From contig NZ_JAHSPG010000013.1 in the NCBI RefSeq assembly GCF_019130065.1, positions 62,001 to 126,000 of the forward strand: DNA of 64,000 nucleotides, given 5' to 3'. The notes below the pieces were generated by a model, which worked only from the letters and a program-made list of their open reading frames with translations, did not search any database and was not told the DNA's origin. Of the stretch, positions 44,705-54,033 are shown piece by piece (position 1 is the first letter of the stretch; every line of letters begins with the position of its first letter). The position numbers were made by a program, and so were the translations under genes. Source of the stretch: Pinibacter aurantiacus. GTDB lineage: Bacteria; Bacteroidota; Bacteroidia; Chitinophagales; Chitinophagaceae.

Positions 44705-47278
44705 TTAGTGTATAACCAATGTTTCTTTGGGTCCCAGATAACTTTTCTGTAAGCCGCCAAAATCTATGAGTATCTTTTGCAGAACCATTCCGGGATTGAG
44801 CAGCTTTATTCTAATAATATGTTTTGTTTTTCCAGATAGTATATGCCTTGACGACTGCTCTATAATGTTGTCTGATACCCAACGTCCCCAAATTCTTCCG
44901 TCGCTATCATTGTTATTGATCGATACCACTTGAGCGTTTTCTTCATCCACGGTAATTTCATATTGCAGGCCGTTGAGGCTGTTGTGAAAGTTAAGTGTGG
45001 GAGAAAAGAATGTATGAATTTTGAAAGCACCAGTGTCGTAAGCATAAAACTCGTATTCAAGGACCGGCTTCTGTGCTGCCGATTCGAAGCTGGAATAATT
45101 CGCAGCAAACAATTCAACGCCATCGCCGTCACGCCCTATGCCGGGTATAATCCGGTATTGTAAACCATCGGCAGCTGTCTGGCGCGTATAATGAGATGCC
45201 TGCATACTTATATAACCATCCAGCTCATAAAAAAGGCGCCCTTTGCTTTTGGCCGGAACCTCAGCACGCGCATAGATTTTACTTTTTCCAGGATCTTTCC
45301 CAGCAGCAAGCAACGAATCAGTGCTCACATAAAACACATCAGGCATTTTCTGACGACGTGGCTCCTGCCAGGAAGTGTAACCGATATGCGTCTGGTCCAT
45401 CATGTGATTCCATTTTCCATTTGCTATTTGATGATACTGTTGGGTGATAACAGAATCTTGCGCAAAATATTTTTTTGCATCGTCTGCATATTTGTTAGCC
45501 AATACATTCTTTGCCCTGGATAAAGACCGGTTCATAGCAACCGCACTATACAGGTGCTGTAAGTTTGCACACGCTTTAACTGGATGCAATACAAGTTGAA
45601 AGAAAGCGTCCTGGTAATCTTTAGGAATAACTTCATATACACCTTCCGCTCTTTTGAGTAGTTGGTCCCACTGTTCATTTATCCTGTTTGATTCGTCATA
45701 GTTGTCTATACTATAAGTTGTTTCATTGAGCAGTTCTGGTTTTCTTCTCGCATTGTACTGTGTATAAAGTTGAATAATATTGCCAATCTCGCGTCCATAT
45801 TGAGCACCAAATTGCTCGGTTGCCCATTGCGTATAGTAAGAAAGCAAGTTGTCAGGGTTCCACTTATTCACATTCCAGGCATAGTCCAGGAAAAAGGAAA
45901 CCGGAAATTCCATTGGCTTCAAATCACCCACGTTCACAATCCAGATTTGCCGTGCATTGTATTGATAAGCAAGATGCATTTGTTCCCATACCCTCGAAAT
46001 ATTATTTGTGTTGAGCCATTTGTAATTCCTGGGACCGCCAACGTAGTCAAAATGATAATAAATGCCATATCCGCCTGCTCGTTGTTTCTCCTTGAGAGAA
46101 GGAAGTCGCCGGATATTTCCCCAATTGTCGTCACACAACAGCAACGTCACGTCATCGGGCACACGCATTCCTTTATCATAATAATCCTGCACCTCTTTAT
46201 ACAGCGCCCAGACCTGGGGCGTTTTTGAAGCGGGTTTCTGTGTAACCTCTTCAATAATTTTACGCTGGTTGGCCACAATCCTTTCCAACAAATGAGTAGC
46301 CGTACCGGTAGTCATTGGTTCATCGCCATCTCCGCGCATGCCAATAGTGACAATGCTTTCATGCGATCCCATATTTTCTATCCCCTTTTTCCAAAAACTA
46401 TCCAGCCCTGTAGCATTGATGGTATAGTCCCAGGCACCTTTACCGTAACGTTTCCATTCCTGCTGCGCCCTCAGCATTGGCTCGTGATGAGAAGTGCCCA
46501 TCACAATCCCCCATTTATCGGCTATCACGGGATTCAGCGTATCGTCATCGTTAAAAGCATTACCCCACATGGCAGGCCACAAATAATTGGCCTTTAGTCT
46601 AATCATTAATTCAAACATTTTTTCATAGACCAGGTGGTTTGCACCACCAAACTTTTCTTTCGCCCACCCGCTAAAAGCAGGCGCCTCGTCATTAATAAAA
46701 ATACCCCTGTATTTTATGGAAGGAGGCCCAAAGGATGCTGCTCCTTTTTTAACGTATACTTCCTTTCTTTTTTTAACCGGAACATCTGCCCACCAGTACC
46801 ATGGAGAAACACCCATTTGGCGAGAGAGTTCAAATGCGCCATAGGCCGCGCCCCTTTTGTCGCTGCCTGCAATAACAAAGGCCTGTTGTATTGCTGCTGT
46901 AGGATGAGCTACGGACTGCAGCGCAAAAGCCTCCCGTTGTCCGGACAATCGGTTGAGGCCTGAAATTTTCATTTTCCAATCTCTTAATACACTACAATTT
47001 TGGATGGTTCCCAAGATGATCACATTTTTTAAGGAACCAGAAAGAGTATGCACGATTGCCGGCTGTTTGCCGGTAACATTGGCTATGTCCTGTTGTAATA
47101 AAGAAGCTGTTTTTTGAACAAGCCAGTCATCATTTTCGTCAACATAAATGGCCGTTGTCGCCGATGAAGTAACCACCGGAAATGCGCCTGCTTCATTTTT
47201 TTCTGTTACCAACGATTGGGCAAAAGAAGGAAGGGACAACAAACATCCAATCAGTATTCCTAATAAATAATTTCTCAT
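44705..47278 (-). CDS. GH115 alpha-glucuronidase (xylan alpha-1,2-glucuronidase)
   Basis: 857 residues from ATG 47276-47278; the longer frame starts at GTG and overlaps the SDR stop. Signal peptide to about SFAQ21. GH115 hallmarks: KYRGIFINDEAPAFSGW near 189, LWPAMWGNAF near 233, MGTSHHEPM near 260 and IGMRGDGDEPM near 312, and a C-terminal beta domain (about 650-857). GH115 enzymes remove (4-O-methyl-)glucuronic acid from internal positions of xylan. It begins 13 bp after the SDR gene, so the two are co-transcribed. Confidence 0.95.
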   Translation of the reverse strand: MRNYLLGILIGCLLSLPSFAQSLVTEKNEAGAFPVVTSSATTAIYVDENDDWLVQKTASLLQQDIANVTGKQPAIVHTLSGSLKNVIILGTIQNCSVLRDWKMKISGLNRLSGQREAFALQSVAHPTAAIQQAFVIAGSDKRGAAYGAFELSRQMGVSPWYWWADVPVKKRKEVYVKKGAASFGPPSIKYRGIFINDEAPAFSGWAKEKFGGANHLVYEKMFELMIRLKANYLWPAMWGNAFNDDDTLNPVIADKWGIVMGTSHHEPMLRAQQEWKRYGKGAWDYTINATGLDSFWKKGIENMGSHESIVTIGMRGDGDEPMTTGTATHLLERIVANQRKIIEEVTQKPASKTPQVWALYKEVQDYYDKGMRVPDDVTLLLCDDNWGNIRRLPSLKEKQRAGGYGIYYHFDYVGGPRNYKWLNTNNISRVWEQMHLAYQYNARQIWIVNVGDLKPMEFPVSFFLDYAWNVNKWNPDNLLSYYTQWATEQFGAQYGREIGNIIQLYTQYNARRKPELLNETTYSIDNYDESNRINEQWDQLLKRAEGVYEVIPKDYQDAFFQLVLHPVKACANLQHLYSAVAMNRSLSRAKNVLANKYADDAKKYFAQDSVITQQYHQIANGKWNHMMDQTHIGYTSWQEPRRQKMPDVFYVSTDSLLAAGKDPGKSKIYARAEVPAKSKGRLFYELDGYISMQASHYTRQTAADGLQYRIIPGIGRDGDGVELFAANYSSFESAAQKPVLEYEFYAYDTGAFKIHTFFSPTLNFHNSLNGLQYEITVDEENAQVVSINNNDSDGRIWGRWVSDNIIEQSSRHILSGKTKHIIRIKLLNPGMVLQKILIDFGGLQKSYLGPKETLVIH

Positions 47279-47291
47279 AAAGCACTCGTTA

Positions 47292-48032
47292 TTAAAATCC
47301 AATAGAATTCCCTCCATCAACAGGCAGAACAACACCGGTTATATATTGTGCCGCATCTGATGTCAGAAATAAAGCAGCGTCGCCGATGTCAGCGGGATTA
47401 CCCAAATATCCCATTGGCGTACGCGACATTACTTTCTGCTTTCTTTCGGGATCGTTGTTCAGGGCTTTTGCGCTCATATTGGTAGCAATAAAACCCGGGG
47501 CTATGCAGTTAACCCTGATGCCTTGCGGAGAAAGTTCAACCGCCATAGCCCTTGTCATTCCTTCTATGGCAGCTTTCGATGCCGTGTAAGCGATCACTTT
47601 AGGCAAGCCATATTGAGATGCCATGGAACTGATATTAATGATGCATCCCGGTTTATTGTTGGTGAGCATTGCTTTTACAACTTCGCGGGATAAGGAAAAT
47701 GCAGCCGTTACATTGGTGAGAAGTATTTGTTGAAATTCTGCATCACTCACTTCAGTAAATTCTTTTTTAAGATTGATGCCGGCATTGTTTACCAAAATGT
47801 CGATGCGGCCATGCTTGCGAAAAATATCATCCACCAGTTCTGGAATTACCGAAAGATCAGTTAAGTCGCAAACCATGATTTCACAATAAGATCCCAGGCT
47901 TTGTGCAGCCTCAAACAGTTTTTGTTTATCTCGTCCCACAATAATTGTATGGATAGATGCCGTCACAAATTTTTCAGCCATGGCCAAGCCTATGCCCGAG
48001 CCGCCTCCGGTAATGATTGCAATTTTTTTCAT
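47292..48032 (-). CDS. SDR family dehydrogenase next to GH115
   Basis: 246 residues, cytoplasmic. TGGGSGIG at 8-15, NNAG at 82-85, Ser135 in INISSMASQYG, Tyr149-x3-Lys153, and a C-terminal ITGVVLPVDGGNSIGF. It resembles the gluconate 5-dehydrogenase/KduD-like and SDR-type mannonate oxidoreductase group, but sequence alone does not separate these. Coupling to GH115 by 13 bp suggests a step in glucuronate or fructuronate use; that is inference. It lies 75 bp after GH146. Confidence 0.88.
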   Translation of the reverse strand: MKKIAIITGGGSGIGLAMAEKFVTASIHTIIVGRDKQKLFEAAQSLGSYCEIMVCDLTDLSVIPELVDDIFRKHGRIDILVNNAGINLKKEFTEVSDAEFQQILLTNVTAAFSLSREVVKAMLTNNKPGCIINISSMASQYGLPKVIAYTASKAAIEGMTRAMAVELSPQGIRVNCIAPGFIATNMSAKALNNDPERKQKVMSRTPMGYLGNPADIGDAALFLTSDAAQYITGVVLPVDGGNSIGF

Positions 48033-48107
48033 ACGTGGATTGACGTTAAATTTTTAATGAAATAAAAAAGGTCCAACGCAAGTTCCATTTCAGTTTGGAT
48101 TCTTATT

Positions 48108-50459
48108 TTAAAAAGTTGATTCCCTGAGCAAACGCAGCTCGTAAATATTGGGGATGCTTTTATCTGCCTTTGCTTTGAATAGAACAGTTATCCGCGGTTC
48201 GTTTAAAAATTTCGGAGGAAGATTTATAAACTTTGTAACGAACTCGTTGCCATCTGCTCCTTTCAAATCAATCAGACCAATATATTCACCATTGGCAAAA
48301 ATTTCAACCTGCCGGTCCTTATCTGCCCCGTAAAGCACCAAAGCCAGTTTACCAGCCTGCTTGTCGATGTTTTTTAGATCATAGCTGAACCATCCGTTAC
48401 CATTTCTAAAATGTCGCTCGCGGAAAAAACCTGTTTTTGTATTTTCACCTTTAAAATTATGATCGGCTTCTGGTTGTTGCTCGCCCATATATACCACATC
48501 GAGTGTAGCCGCGTCTAGTCGTTGTTTCTCCAGTTCCTTTTGCTGCAATGCAGCCTGAAACTTCGGCAGTTCATTTTTTGAAACATACGGCCAGTAAACA
48601 ATATAGCGGCTGTCCTGTACCTGGTAGAATGGGATCAGCTTTAACTGTTTGAATTTCTCCTGGCTAACCAATCCCTTTACAGAAAATACCAGTTTGCCGG
48701 AATCTGTTTCGGTTGGCAGACTGTTTTTTGCTGTATCATCAATAATCAATAAAGGTGCGTCAGCCAATGAGACAAGTTTCCCTCCTGCAATATGCCCCCA
48801 ACGGCTGTCATCCGCTTTGATTCCCTTGAGATCGGTACTGTCAGTTGCCGCTGCAAGTACAATTGGCCCGTGTAAAAAAGCCAGCCAATGACTGCTATCA
48901 GGCAAGATCTCAGCGGTTGTTTTCATGGGAAGTTTTACAGTAATTACATCTCCCTGCTTCCACTTGCGTTGAATTGAAAGATAGCCATCGTTTGCAGGCA
49001 TAACACTTGCCCGTTGCCCATTTACGGTAACTTCCATCGCGCCGCTTATCCACGAAGGCTGGCGTATTTTAAGGGTTAACTTCACCGGTTTGCGAGCAGA
49101 AATTTTAAGTTGTGTCGTCTCTGAAAAAGGAAATGTGGTTTCTTGTTTCAGTTCAAGATCTTTCTCCTTCCATTGCAGTTTGGACGCAACAAAAAGATTT
49201 ACATATAATTCGCTGCTATTATGGGCATAAATCAATTCGCCATATTTAGCATGGTTTTCCATCCCTGTTCCTACGCAACACCAAAATGATTGTTGCGGGG
49301 AAGAATATACTTTGTAATGATTGGGCCTGATAGGTGTAAAATAAACAAACCCACCGCCGGGATGCTCCGACGACAGTATATGATTATACATTGTCCTTTC
49401 ATAGTAATCCATATAGCTGGCAAGCGGCTTTGACAGAAACAATTCTTTTGTAAGTTTCAACATGTTATAGCTATTACATGTTTCCGGTCCTTCCCTTGAT
49501 TCCAGCATTGGCATAAAATCGTCGACGGGATTAAAATGTTCACGAACACTGTTTCCACCAAAAGCAACACTTCGGTTATGGGTTACCGTTTGCCAAAAAA
49601 AATCAGCAGCAGACTGCCACTGTTGATTACCGGTTAGTTGAGCAATGCGCATGAATCCAACTACCTTTGGAATTTGCGTATTGGCATGCAGGCCCGTAAG
49701 GGAATCTTTCTTTTCCAGCAGCGGTTTCAGAATCTGCTGATGAGAAAAACGCTTTGCGAGTTCAAGATATTTGGGGTCTTTTGTTATATAAGCAACATTG
49801 GCAAAAACCTCATTCATTCCACCATGTTCGTTGCCGAGCATCTGCTGCATTTGTGCCTCAGTAAGCCCTGCCGTCAATGTCCAGCACCATTGCGAGAGTC
49901 CAACAAGTATTGTTTTTGCTTTTTCGTTACCGGTCAACAGATAAACATCTACCAATCCCGAATAAAGTTTATGAATATTGTACCATGGCGCCCACCTGCT
50001 ATAAATTGCACCTACATTTCCTTTAGCTATTTCGGCCCACAACTTCTTGCCATTGGGAATACCACCTACATATCCATTGCCGTTAGCTTTCTGGCACTTT
50101 TGCAACCAGTCGAGCATATAATTCAATTTCTCAAGGTAAACTGCCTTGCCGGTTACCTCATACATTTGTGCACAAGCGCTAAGATAATGGCCGCCAGTAT
50201 GTCCATCCAGACCATCGCTTTCCCAATTGCCGTAATTTTCTTTTAGTGGCGTTATCCCGGCATCTTTCATAAAAGGAGCCAGCAACCGGTCCTCATCGAG
50301 GGAGAGAATATAGGCGTCATCATCCTGTTGAGCTTTACTAAACGGGCTTTCAGACAATTGAACGGCCGACAGTGGAAAAGTTTCCAGTATAGCAGACTGG
50401 CCCCAAGAATACACAGGTACAAACAGGCCTATAATAATAACAGATAAAATATATTTCAT
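48108..50459 (-). CDS. GH146/GH127-type beta-L-arabinofuranosidase (DUF1680)
   Basis: 783 residues; signal peptide to about SWGQ21. Alpha/alpha-barrel with GLDGHTGGHYLSACAQMY (83-100), GYVGGIPNG (129-137), WAPWYNIHK, the metal/active-site segment SREGPETC (Glu326, Cys328) and the vicinal Cys394-Cys395 in SFWCCVGTGMENHAKYGELIY; in GH127/146 a zinc-bound Cys here is the nucleophile. A C-terminal region (about 540-783) has DUF4986-like and beta-sandwich parts. It would remove terminal L-arabinofuranose from arabinoxylan side chains. A palindromic LacI-type site lies 5 bp before its ATG. Confidence 0.92.
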   Translation of the reverse strand: MKYILSVIIIGLFVPVYSWGQSAILETFPLSAVQLSESPFSKAQQDDDAYILSLDEDRLLAPFMKDAGITPLKENYGNWESDGLDGHTGGHYLSACAQMYEVTGKAVYLEKLNYMLDWLQKCQKANGNGYVGGIPNGKKLWAEIAKGNVGAIYSRWAPWYNIHKLYSGLVDVYLLTGNEKAKTILVGLSQWCWTLTAGLTEAQMQQMLGNEHGGMNEVFANVAYITKDPKYLELAKRFSHQQILKPLLEKKDSLTGLHANTQIPKVVGFMRIAQLTGNQQWQSAADFFWQTVTHNRSVAFGGNSVREHFNPVDDFMPMLESREGPETCNSYNMLKLTKELFLSKPLASYMDYYERTMYNHILSSEHPGGGFVYFTPIRPNHYKVYSSPQQSFWCCVGTGMENHAKYGELIYAHNSSELYVNLFVASKLQWKEKDLELKQETTFPFSETTQLKISARKPVKLTLKIRQPSWISGAMEVTVNGQRASVMPANDGYLSIQRKWKQGDVITVKLPMKTTAEILPDSSHWLAFLHGPIVLAAATDSTDLKGIKADDSRWGHIAGGKLVSLADAPLLIIDDTAKNSLPTETDSGKLVFSVKGLVSQEKFKQLKLIPFYQVQDSRYIVYWPYVSKNELPKFQAALQQKELEKQRLDAATLDVVYMGEQQPEADHNFKGENTKTGFFRERHFRNGNGWFSYDLKNIDKQAGKLALVLYGADKDRQVEIFANGEYIGLIDLKGADGNEFVTKFINLPPKFLNEPRITVLFKAKADKSIPNIYELRLLRESTF

Positions 50460-50464
50460 GGCTC

Positions 50465-50474
50465 AAAACGTTTT
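50465..50474. promoter_or_regulatory. Candidate LacI-type operator before GH146
   Basis: AAAACGTTTT, a perfect 10-bp palindrome with the central CG typical of LacI-family operators, five bases upstream of the GH146 ATG. A LacI regulator is encoded 6 kb downstream in the same locus. Confidence 0.45.
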
Positions 50475-50861
50475 AAATAAAAGCAGCTAAGGAAAAATCA
50501 AGTTTTGTCATTTTTTCTTATGCTCGTTCCATCCCATCTCTTCAATGCTTTCAAATCCAAATCAATTCTTTGTTTTCATGGAAGATTGAGAGAGTTCTTA
50601 CACCCTCTCAATTTGCTTTCCATCGTACAGAAACCATTAACCCAAAATGGGTCATAGAGGTTAAAGAAAGTCGAATACTAAAGACTAAATGTAAAAAGAC
50701 GGGTGTCGATTGAATAGATCAATTGATGAAATGATTGCTACAAATGTTTAGCCTCATTGAGAGTGCCGAAATGCACATTTTTCTACTCGTTTATTTTTAC
50801 TGAAACAGATTTGGTATTTTCTTTTGCTTAATTCATTGTCTCATCGGGCACGTACCAATGT
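50475..50861. other. Intergenic region between GH43 and GH146
   Basis: 387 bp. ATTGAGAG (50585-50592) pairs with CTCTCAAT (50605-50612), a perfect 8-bp hairpin with a 12-nt loop, possibly the end of the SGNH-GH43 transcript. ACTAAAG/ACTAAAT repeats near 50,679 are short. No TAnnTTTG match found for GH146. Confidence 0.4.
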
Positions 50862-52220
50862 TTATTTTGAAAACATCCAGTAGTCGAAATACATAAGCCT
50901 TCCGGGTTTATCGCCTTTAAACACAAAAAACAAATCATGTACTCCGGAAACTTTTGCTATGTCTGATTGAACCAGGGCCCACCTGTCATCTCCCCCGGTC
51001 AGTGGCACGTTCAACGTTGCAATGGAAGGTCCATCTTTTGCGTCCAGCCGAACCTCCATTGTTACGCCTGTATTGTGTGTCGTACCTACTCTTGCCCTGA
51101 ATTTCGTAGCACCTTGTTTTGAGAAATCCACGTTTTTGACTTGTATAAATGCATTGTTCTGCATAACATTTACAAAAGCGCCCACTTCTTTGCTCTGTGA
51201 AGCTTTTACGCCTTCCGACCAGGCAATGGTCTCAGCTTCAGTTTTCTCGTAAGGGTTTAAACCTTGTAACGCTTTTTCAATACCATGTGTCATTTTCATG
51301 GGCAGTATAGTGCCGTCTTTATTAAATGCTGCTTCCTGCACGCAAACTGAACGCGTAAACCCACCGCCGCCGGGCAATGCTCCATTATGGTAAAAGAAAT
51401 AGGTTTTGCCCTTATAATCTGCGATACCGGGATGATTTGTAAAACTCTTACCTTCTTTTGGCATCAATGTTCCCGCATTTTTCCAGGGGCCCGTAGGACT
51501 GTTGCTGGTCGAATAGCCGATATGCTCGGGAATGGGACCACCCGCCCAAAGCAGATAGTACAAGTCTTTACGTTTGTATAGCCATGGACCTTCCTCATAT
51601 AAAGTGGGCCTGCCTTTCACGTTGCCTTCGCGTTTGCCGAAAGATTCTTCCGTCATGGGAACGGGTACGGCTTCGCCATTTAAAGAAATCATATCTTCAT
51701 TGAGTTTGGCATAATAGCAGTCCGGATTACCCCAGTACAAGTATGCCTGTCCATCTTCATCAATGAACACAGAAGGATCGATGTCTCCGGCACTCACACT
51801 TACCAGTGGTTTTCCCAGTGGATCAATAAATGGACCGTAAGGATTGTCGGCAACAGCCACACCAATAGCTGAACGTCTTTTTTCACCCATTTTCACGGGC
51901 GCATATAAATAGAATTTCCCGTGCCGTTCCACCACCTGTATGGCCCAGGCATCACCGATGGCCCAATCAAAAATCTTATAGGAGGCCACCGCCCCGTGAT
52001 CTGTCCAGTTAACCATATCCTCTGTGGTGTAAAGTTTCCAGTTATTCATTACGAACCAGGTAGAATTGTCTTCGTCATGGCTCGTATATAAATACAGTTT
52101 ACCGTTATATACCAGCGGTGCTGGGTCCGCTGTATAATTTGTCTGCACTATAGGATTTTGAGCGCTCGAAATGCCTACGAGACTTACACAACACACAATG
52201 AACAATATTATTTTTTTCAT
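50862..52220 (-). CDS. GH43 glycosidase with C-terminal CBM6
   Basis: 452 residues, signal peptide to about SSAQ21. Five-bladed propeller catalytic residues: base Asp32 (NYTADPAPL), pKa modulator Asp148 ([10 protein letters not shown]), acid Glu210 (YEEGPWLY). CBM6-like module about 325-452 ([11 protein letters not shown] ... [18 protein letters not shown]). GH43-CBM6 proteins of this form are mostly alpha-L-arabinofuranosidases or beta-xylosidases active on arabinoxylan. It follows the SGNH gene by 80 bp. Confidence 0.92.
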   Translation of the reverse strand: MKKIILFIVCCVSLVGISSAQNPIVQTNYTADPAPLVYNGKLYLYTSHDEDNSTWFVMNNWKLYTTEDMVNWTDHGAVASYKIFDWAIGDAWAIQVVERHGKFYLYAPVKMGEKRRSAIGVAVADNPYGPFIDPLGKPLVSVSAGDIDPSVFIDEDGQAYLYWGNPDCYYAKLNEDMISLNGEAVPVPMTEESFGKREGNVKGRPTLYEEGPWLYKRKDLYYLLWAGGPIPEHIGYSTSNSPTGPWKNAGTLMPKEGKSFTNHPGIADYKGKTYFFYHNGALPGGGGFTRSVCVQEAAFNKDGTILPMKMTHGIEKALQGLNPYEKTEAETIAWSEGVKASQSKEVGAFVNVMQNNAFIQVKNVDFSKQGATKFRARVGTTHNTGVTMEVRLDAKDGPSIATLNVPLTGGDDRWALVQSDIAKVSGVHDLFFVFKGDKPGRLMYFDYWMFSK

Positions 52221-52300
52221 GCCTTTGTTGTTTTTTTGATATCAGTTAAATTGAACAGCAGATAAATTTTTTAGGGCCATTTCTTATCCCTTGCTTTTTT

Positions 52301-53530
52301 TCATTTCGTTTTAAACAAATCCAGGTTAATAAAATCGCCCATTCTTTTATACCCCGCCTCGTTAGGATGCAGGTGGTCATTATCATGCATATCCGGTAGA
52401 ATAACGCCCGCTTCATCACTTTCCATGAGTTGGTCAAAATCAATGACCGCATCGAATTTTCCACTTGTCCTGATCCAATCGTTCACAGTGCGCCAGGCGT
52501 CCTGCCGGAATGGAGCATCATAAAACGATTTGGCAAAAGGCAGGATCGTAGCGCCGTACACTTTAATTCCCTTTGCGTGTGCCTTATCAATCATTACCTG
52601 GTATGCTTCGATCAGTTCTTTTGCACGAATAGGTGCATCTTCCGGCTTTTTAATTCCGCCAATGTCATTGATCCCTTCCAAAATGATCAGCCATCTTACA
52701 TTGCTTTGTCCCAGGATATTATAATCGAAGCGGGCCAATGCCGTAGGACCCAGCCCTCCTCTTACTACGCAGTTGCCACCAATGCCAAAATTCAGTACAC
52801 TGATATTTTTCGTGGCGTCATTTGCCAGTAGTCTTTGAGATAGAATGTCCGTCCAGCGATTCTGTTTATTGGTTCCCGAGCCACGGCCGTCTGTAATGGA
52901 ATTGCCTATGATGGCGACGGCTGCTGACGACTTTTCTGCTTGCACGTCAATATTCATGATGGAATACCAGTGATCAGTTTTTACCGGGTTGTTGAATACA
53001 GCGTCATGCGTTTGTTCACCGGGTACAAGGTAAGAGGTAGTTCTTGATCCCGGGTGGCCCGTGATGGATTGGGTCGTATTGCCATAACAAATGGTGATTG
53101 CCAGAAATGAATTCGGTTGCAGATCAAATTGTGCGGGATCGCAGTATATATCTGACCCCGGGGCAATTGCAAACCCGCTTTTCCCGTTAAAACGAAGCGA
53201 TGTAATACTGACAGCATCAACATTCCCGTCCTGTGTTGGCTTTGCAATAGTTACAGACTTTACATACAATGAATCTTTGCTGTACATATTAGAAACCCGT
53301 AAACGGATTTTGTTGCCACCAACAGAGACCCTTACGATTTGACGTAGCGTATTGTTAGACAAACCCGGTGCAGGCGGCAGGTTGTTGGGTTCCACCAGCT
53401 GTGGAGCTGTTGCCCAGGTCCCCACCCAATTTTCATTCGTTGTTGATGAAGACGTCTTCCCGAAGGAAACGCAGGAAGTAAGTATCCAAAATACCAGGAA
53501 AGGGAAGTATATTCTTTTTACGGATCTCAT
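52301..53530 (-). CDS. SGNH/GDSL hydrolase lipoprotein (candidate xylan esterase)
   Basis: 409 residues from ATG 53528-53530 (MRSVKRIYF); the longest frame begins four codons earlier at TTG. Lipobox WILTSC puts the modified Cys near residue 20. A beta-sandwich N-domain (about 35-195) precedes an SGNH fold with block I AIIGNSITDG (Ser about 211), block III LEGINDIGG and block V DNDHLHPNEAGY (Asp-x2-His). It probably removes acetyl or other esters at the cell surface. First gene of the esterase-GH43 unit, with a TAnnTTTG element about 145 bp upstream. Confidence 0.9.
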   Translation of the reverse strand: MRSVKRIYFPFLVFWILTSCVSFGKTSSSTTNENWVGTWATAPQLVEPNNLPPAPGLSNNTLRQIVRVSVGGNKIRLRVSNMYSKDSLYVKSVTIAKPTQDGNVDAVSITSLRFNGKSGFAIAPGSDIYCDPAQFDLQPNSFLAITICYGNTTQSITGHPGSRTTSYLVPGEQTHDAVFNNPVKTDHWYSIMNIDVQAEKSSAAVAIIGNSITDGRGSGTNKQNRWTDILSQRLLANDATKNISVLNFGIGGNCVVRGGLGPTALARFDYNILGQSNVRWLIILEGINDIGGIKKPEDAPIRAKELIEAYQVMIDKAHAKGIKVYGATILPFAKSFYDAPFRQDAWRTVNDWIRTSGKFDAVIDFDQLMESDEAGVILPDMHDNDHLHPNEAGYKRMGDFINLDLFKTK

Positions 53531-53675
53531 TTCAAATGTCAAATCGGTTTGATTTTATTTTTTTTAAAACTCATTCACCTCATTTTAAAGTTTCTTCAGG
53601 CGGGGAGGAAATCGTCAGTAAGGCAGGAAAGAAATGAATAAATGGCATAACAAACATTTTAGTAAGAAATAGCCC

Positions 53676-53683
53676 CAAAGCTA
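53676..53683 (-). promoter_or_regulatory. Predicted -7 element of the SGNH-GH43 unit
   Basis: TAGCTTTG on the minus strand, exact TAnnTTTG match, about 145 bp before the ATG. No -33 TTG seen. Confidence 0.5.
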
Positions 53684-53725
53684 TTCGCACCTGCATTTTC
53701 GGAGGTTCACTCTTGATGATATTTA

Positions 53726-53755
53726 TTGCACAAATGTTTTAACCGGCTTGCATAA
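53726..53755 (-). promoter_or_regulatory. 22-bp-spaced direct repeat upstream of SGNH
   Basis: TTGCACAA at 53726-53733 and TTGCATAA at 53748-53755, spaced 22 bp, 43 bp upstream of the -7 element. Same geometry as the other operators, different sequence except for the TTGCA core. Confidence 0.4.
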
Positions 53756-54033
53756 GCGTGTTATAAACCATCACTTGTGCATGCGCGACTATTTAGTAAT
53801 CACTTATTTAATGAAATAGCGAGGATCATGAAAACTTAAAAGAACGATAAGAAGTTACAGCATTCAAAAAACCGTGATGATAAAAATCAATAGGCCTATA
53901 AAATGCCAGTGAGCAATACAGGCAACCTGCCTTTCCGGATCATCGGAATAGGTATTTTTTTGCAGGTGTTGGTACGTAAAAAAGGCAGCGACCTTATTTG
54001 ACTCTATGTTTAGTTACAATTTCATTCTTACTG

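Larger units (their letters stand above)
53531..54033. other. Regulatory intergenic region upstream of the SGNH gene
   Basis: 503 bp. It holds a -7 match and a 22-bp direct repeat listed separately, and AATAGC-N6-GCTATT (53668-53685) overlapping the -7 element. The remainder, towards the HTCS stop, shows no gene. Confidence 0.4.

Noticed and set aside
52246-52464. 72-codon minus-strand frame overlapping the SGNH gene end
   Set aside because: Out-of-frame shadow of the SGNH coding sequence.
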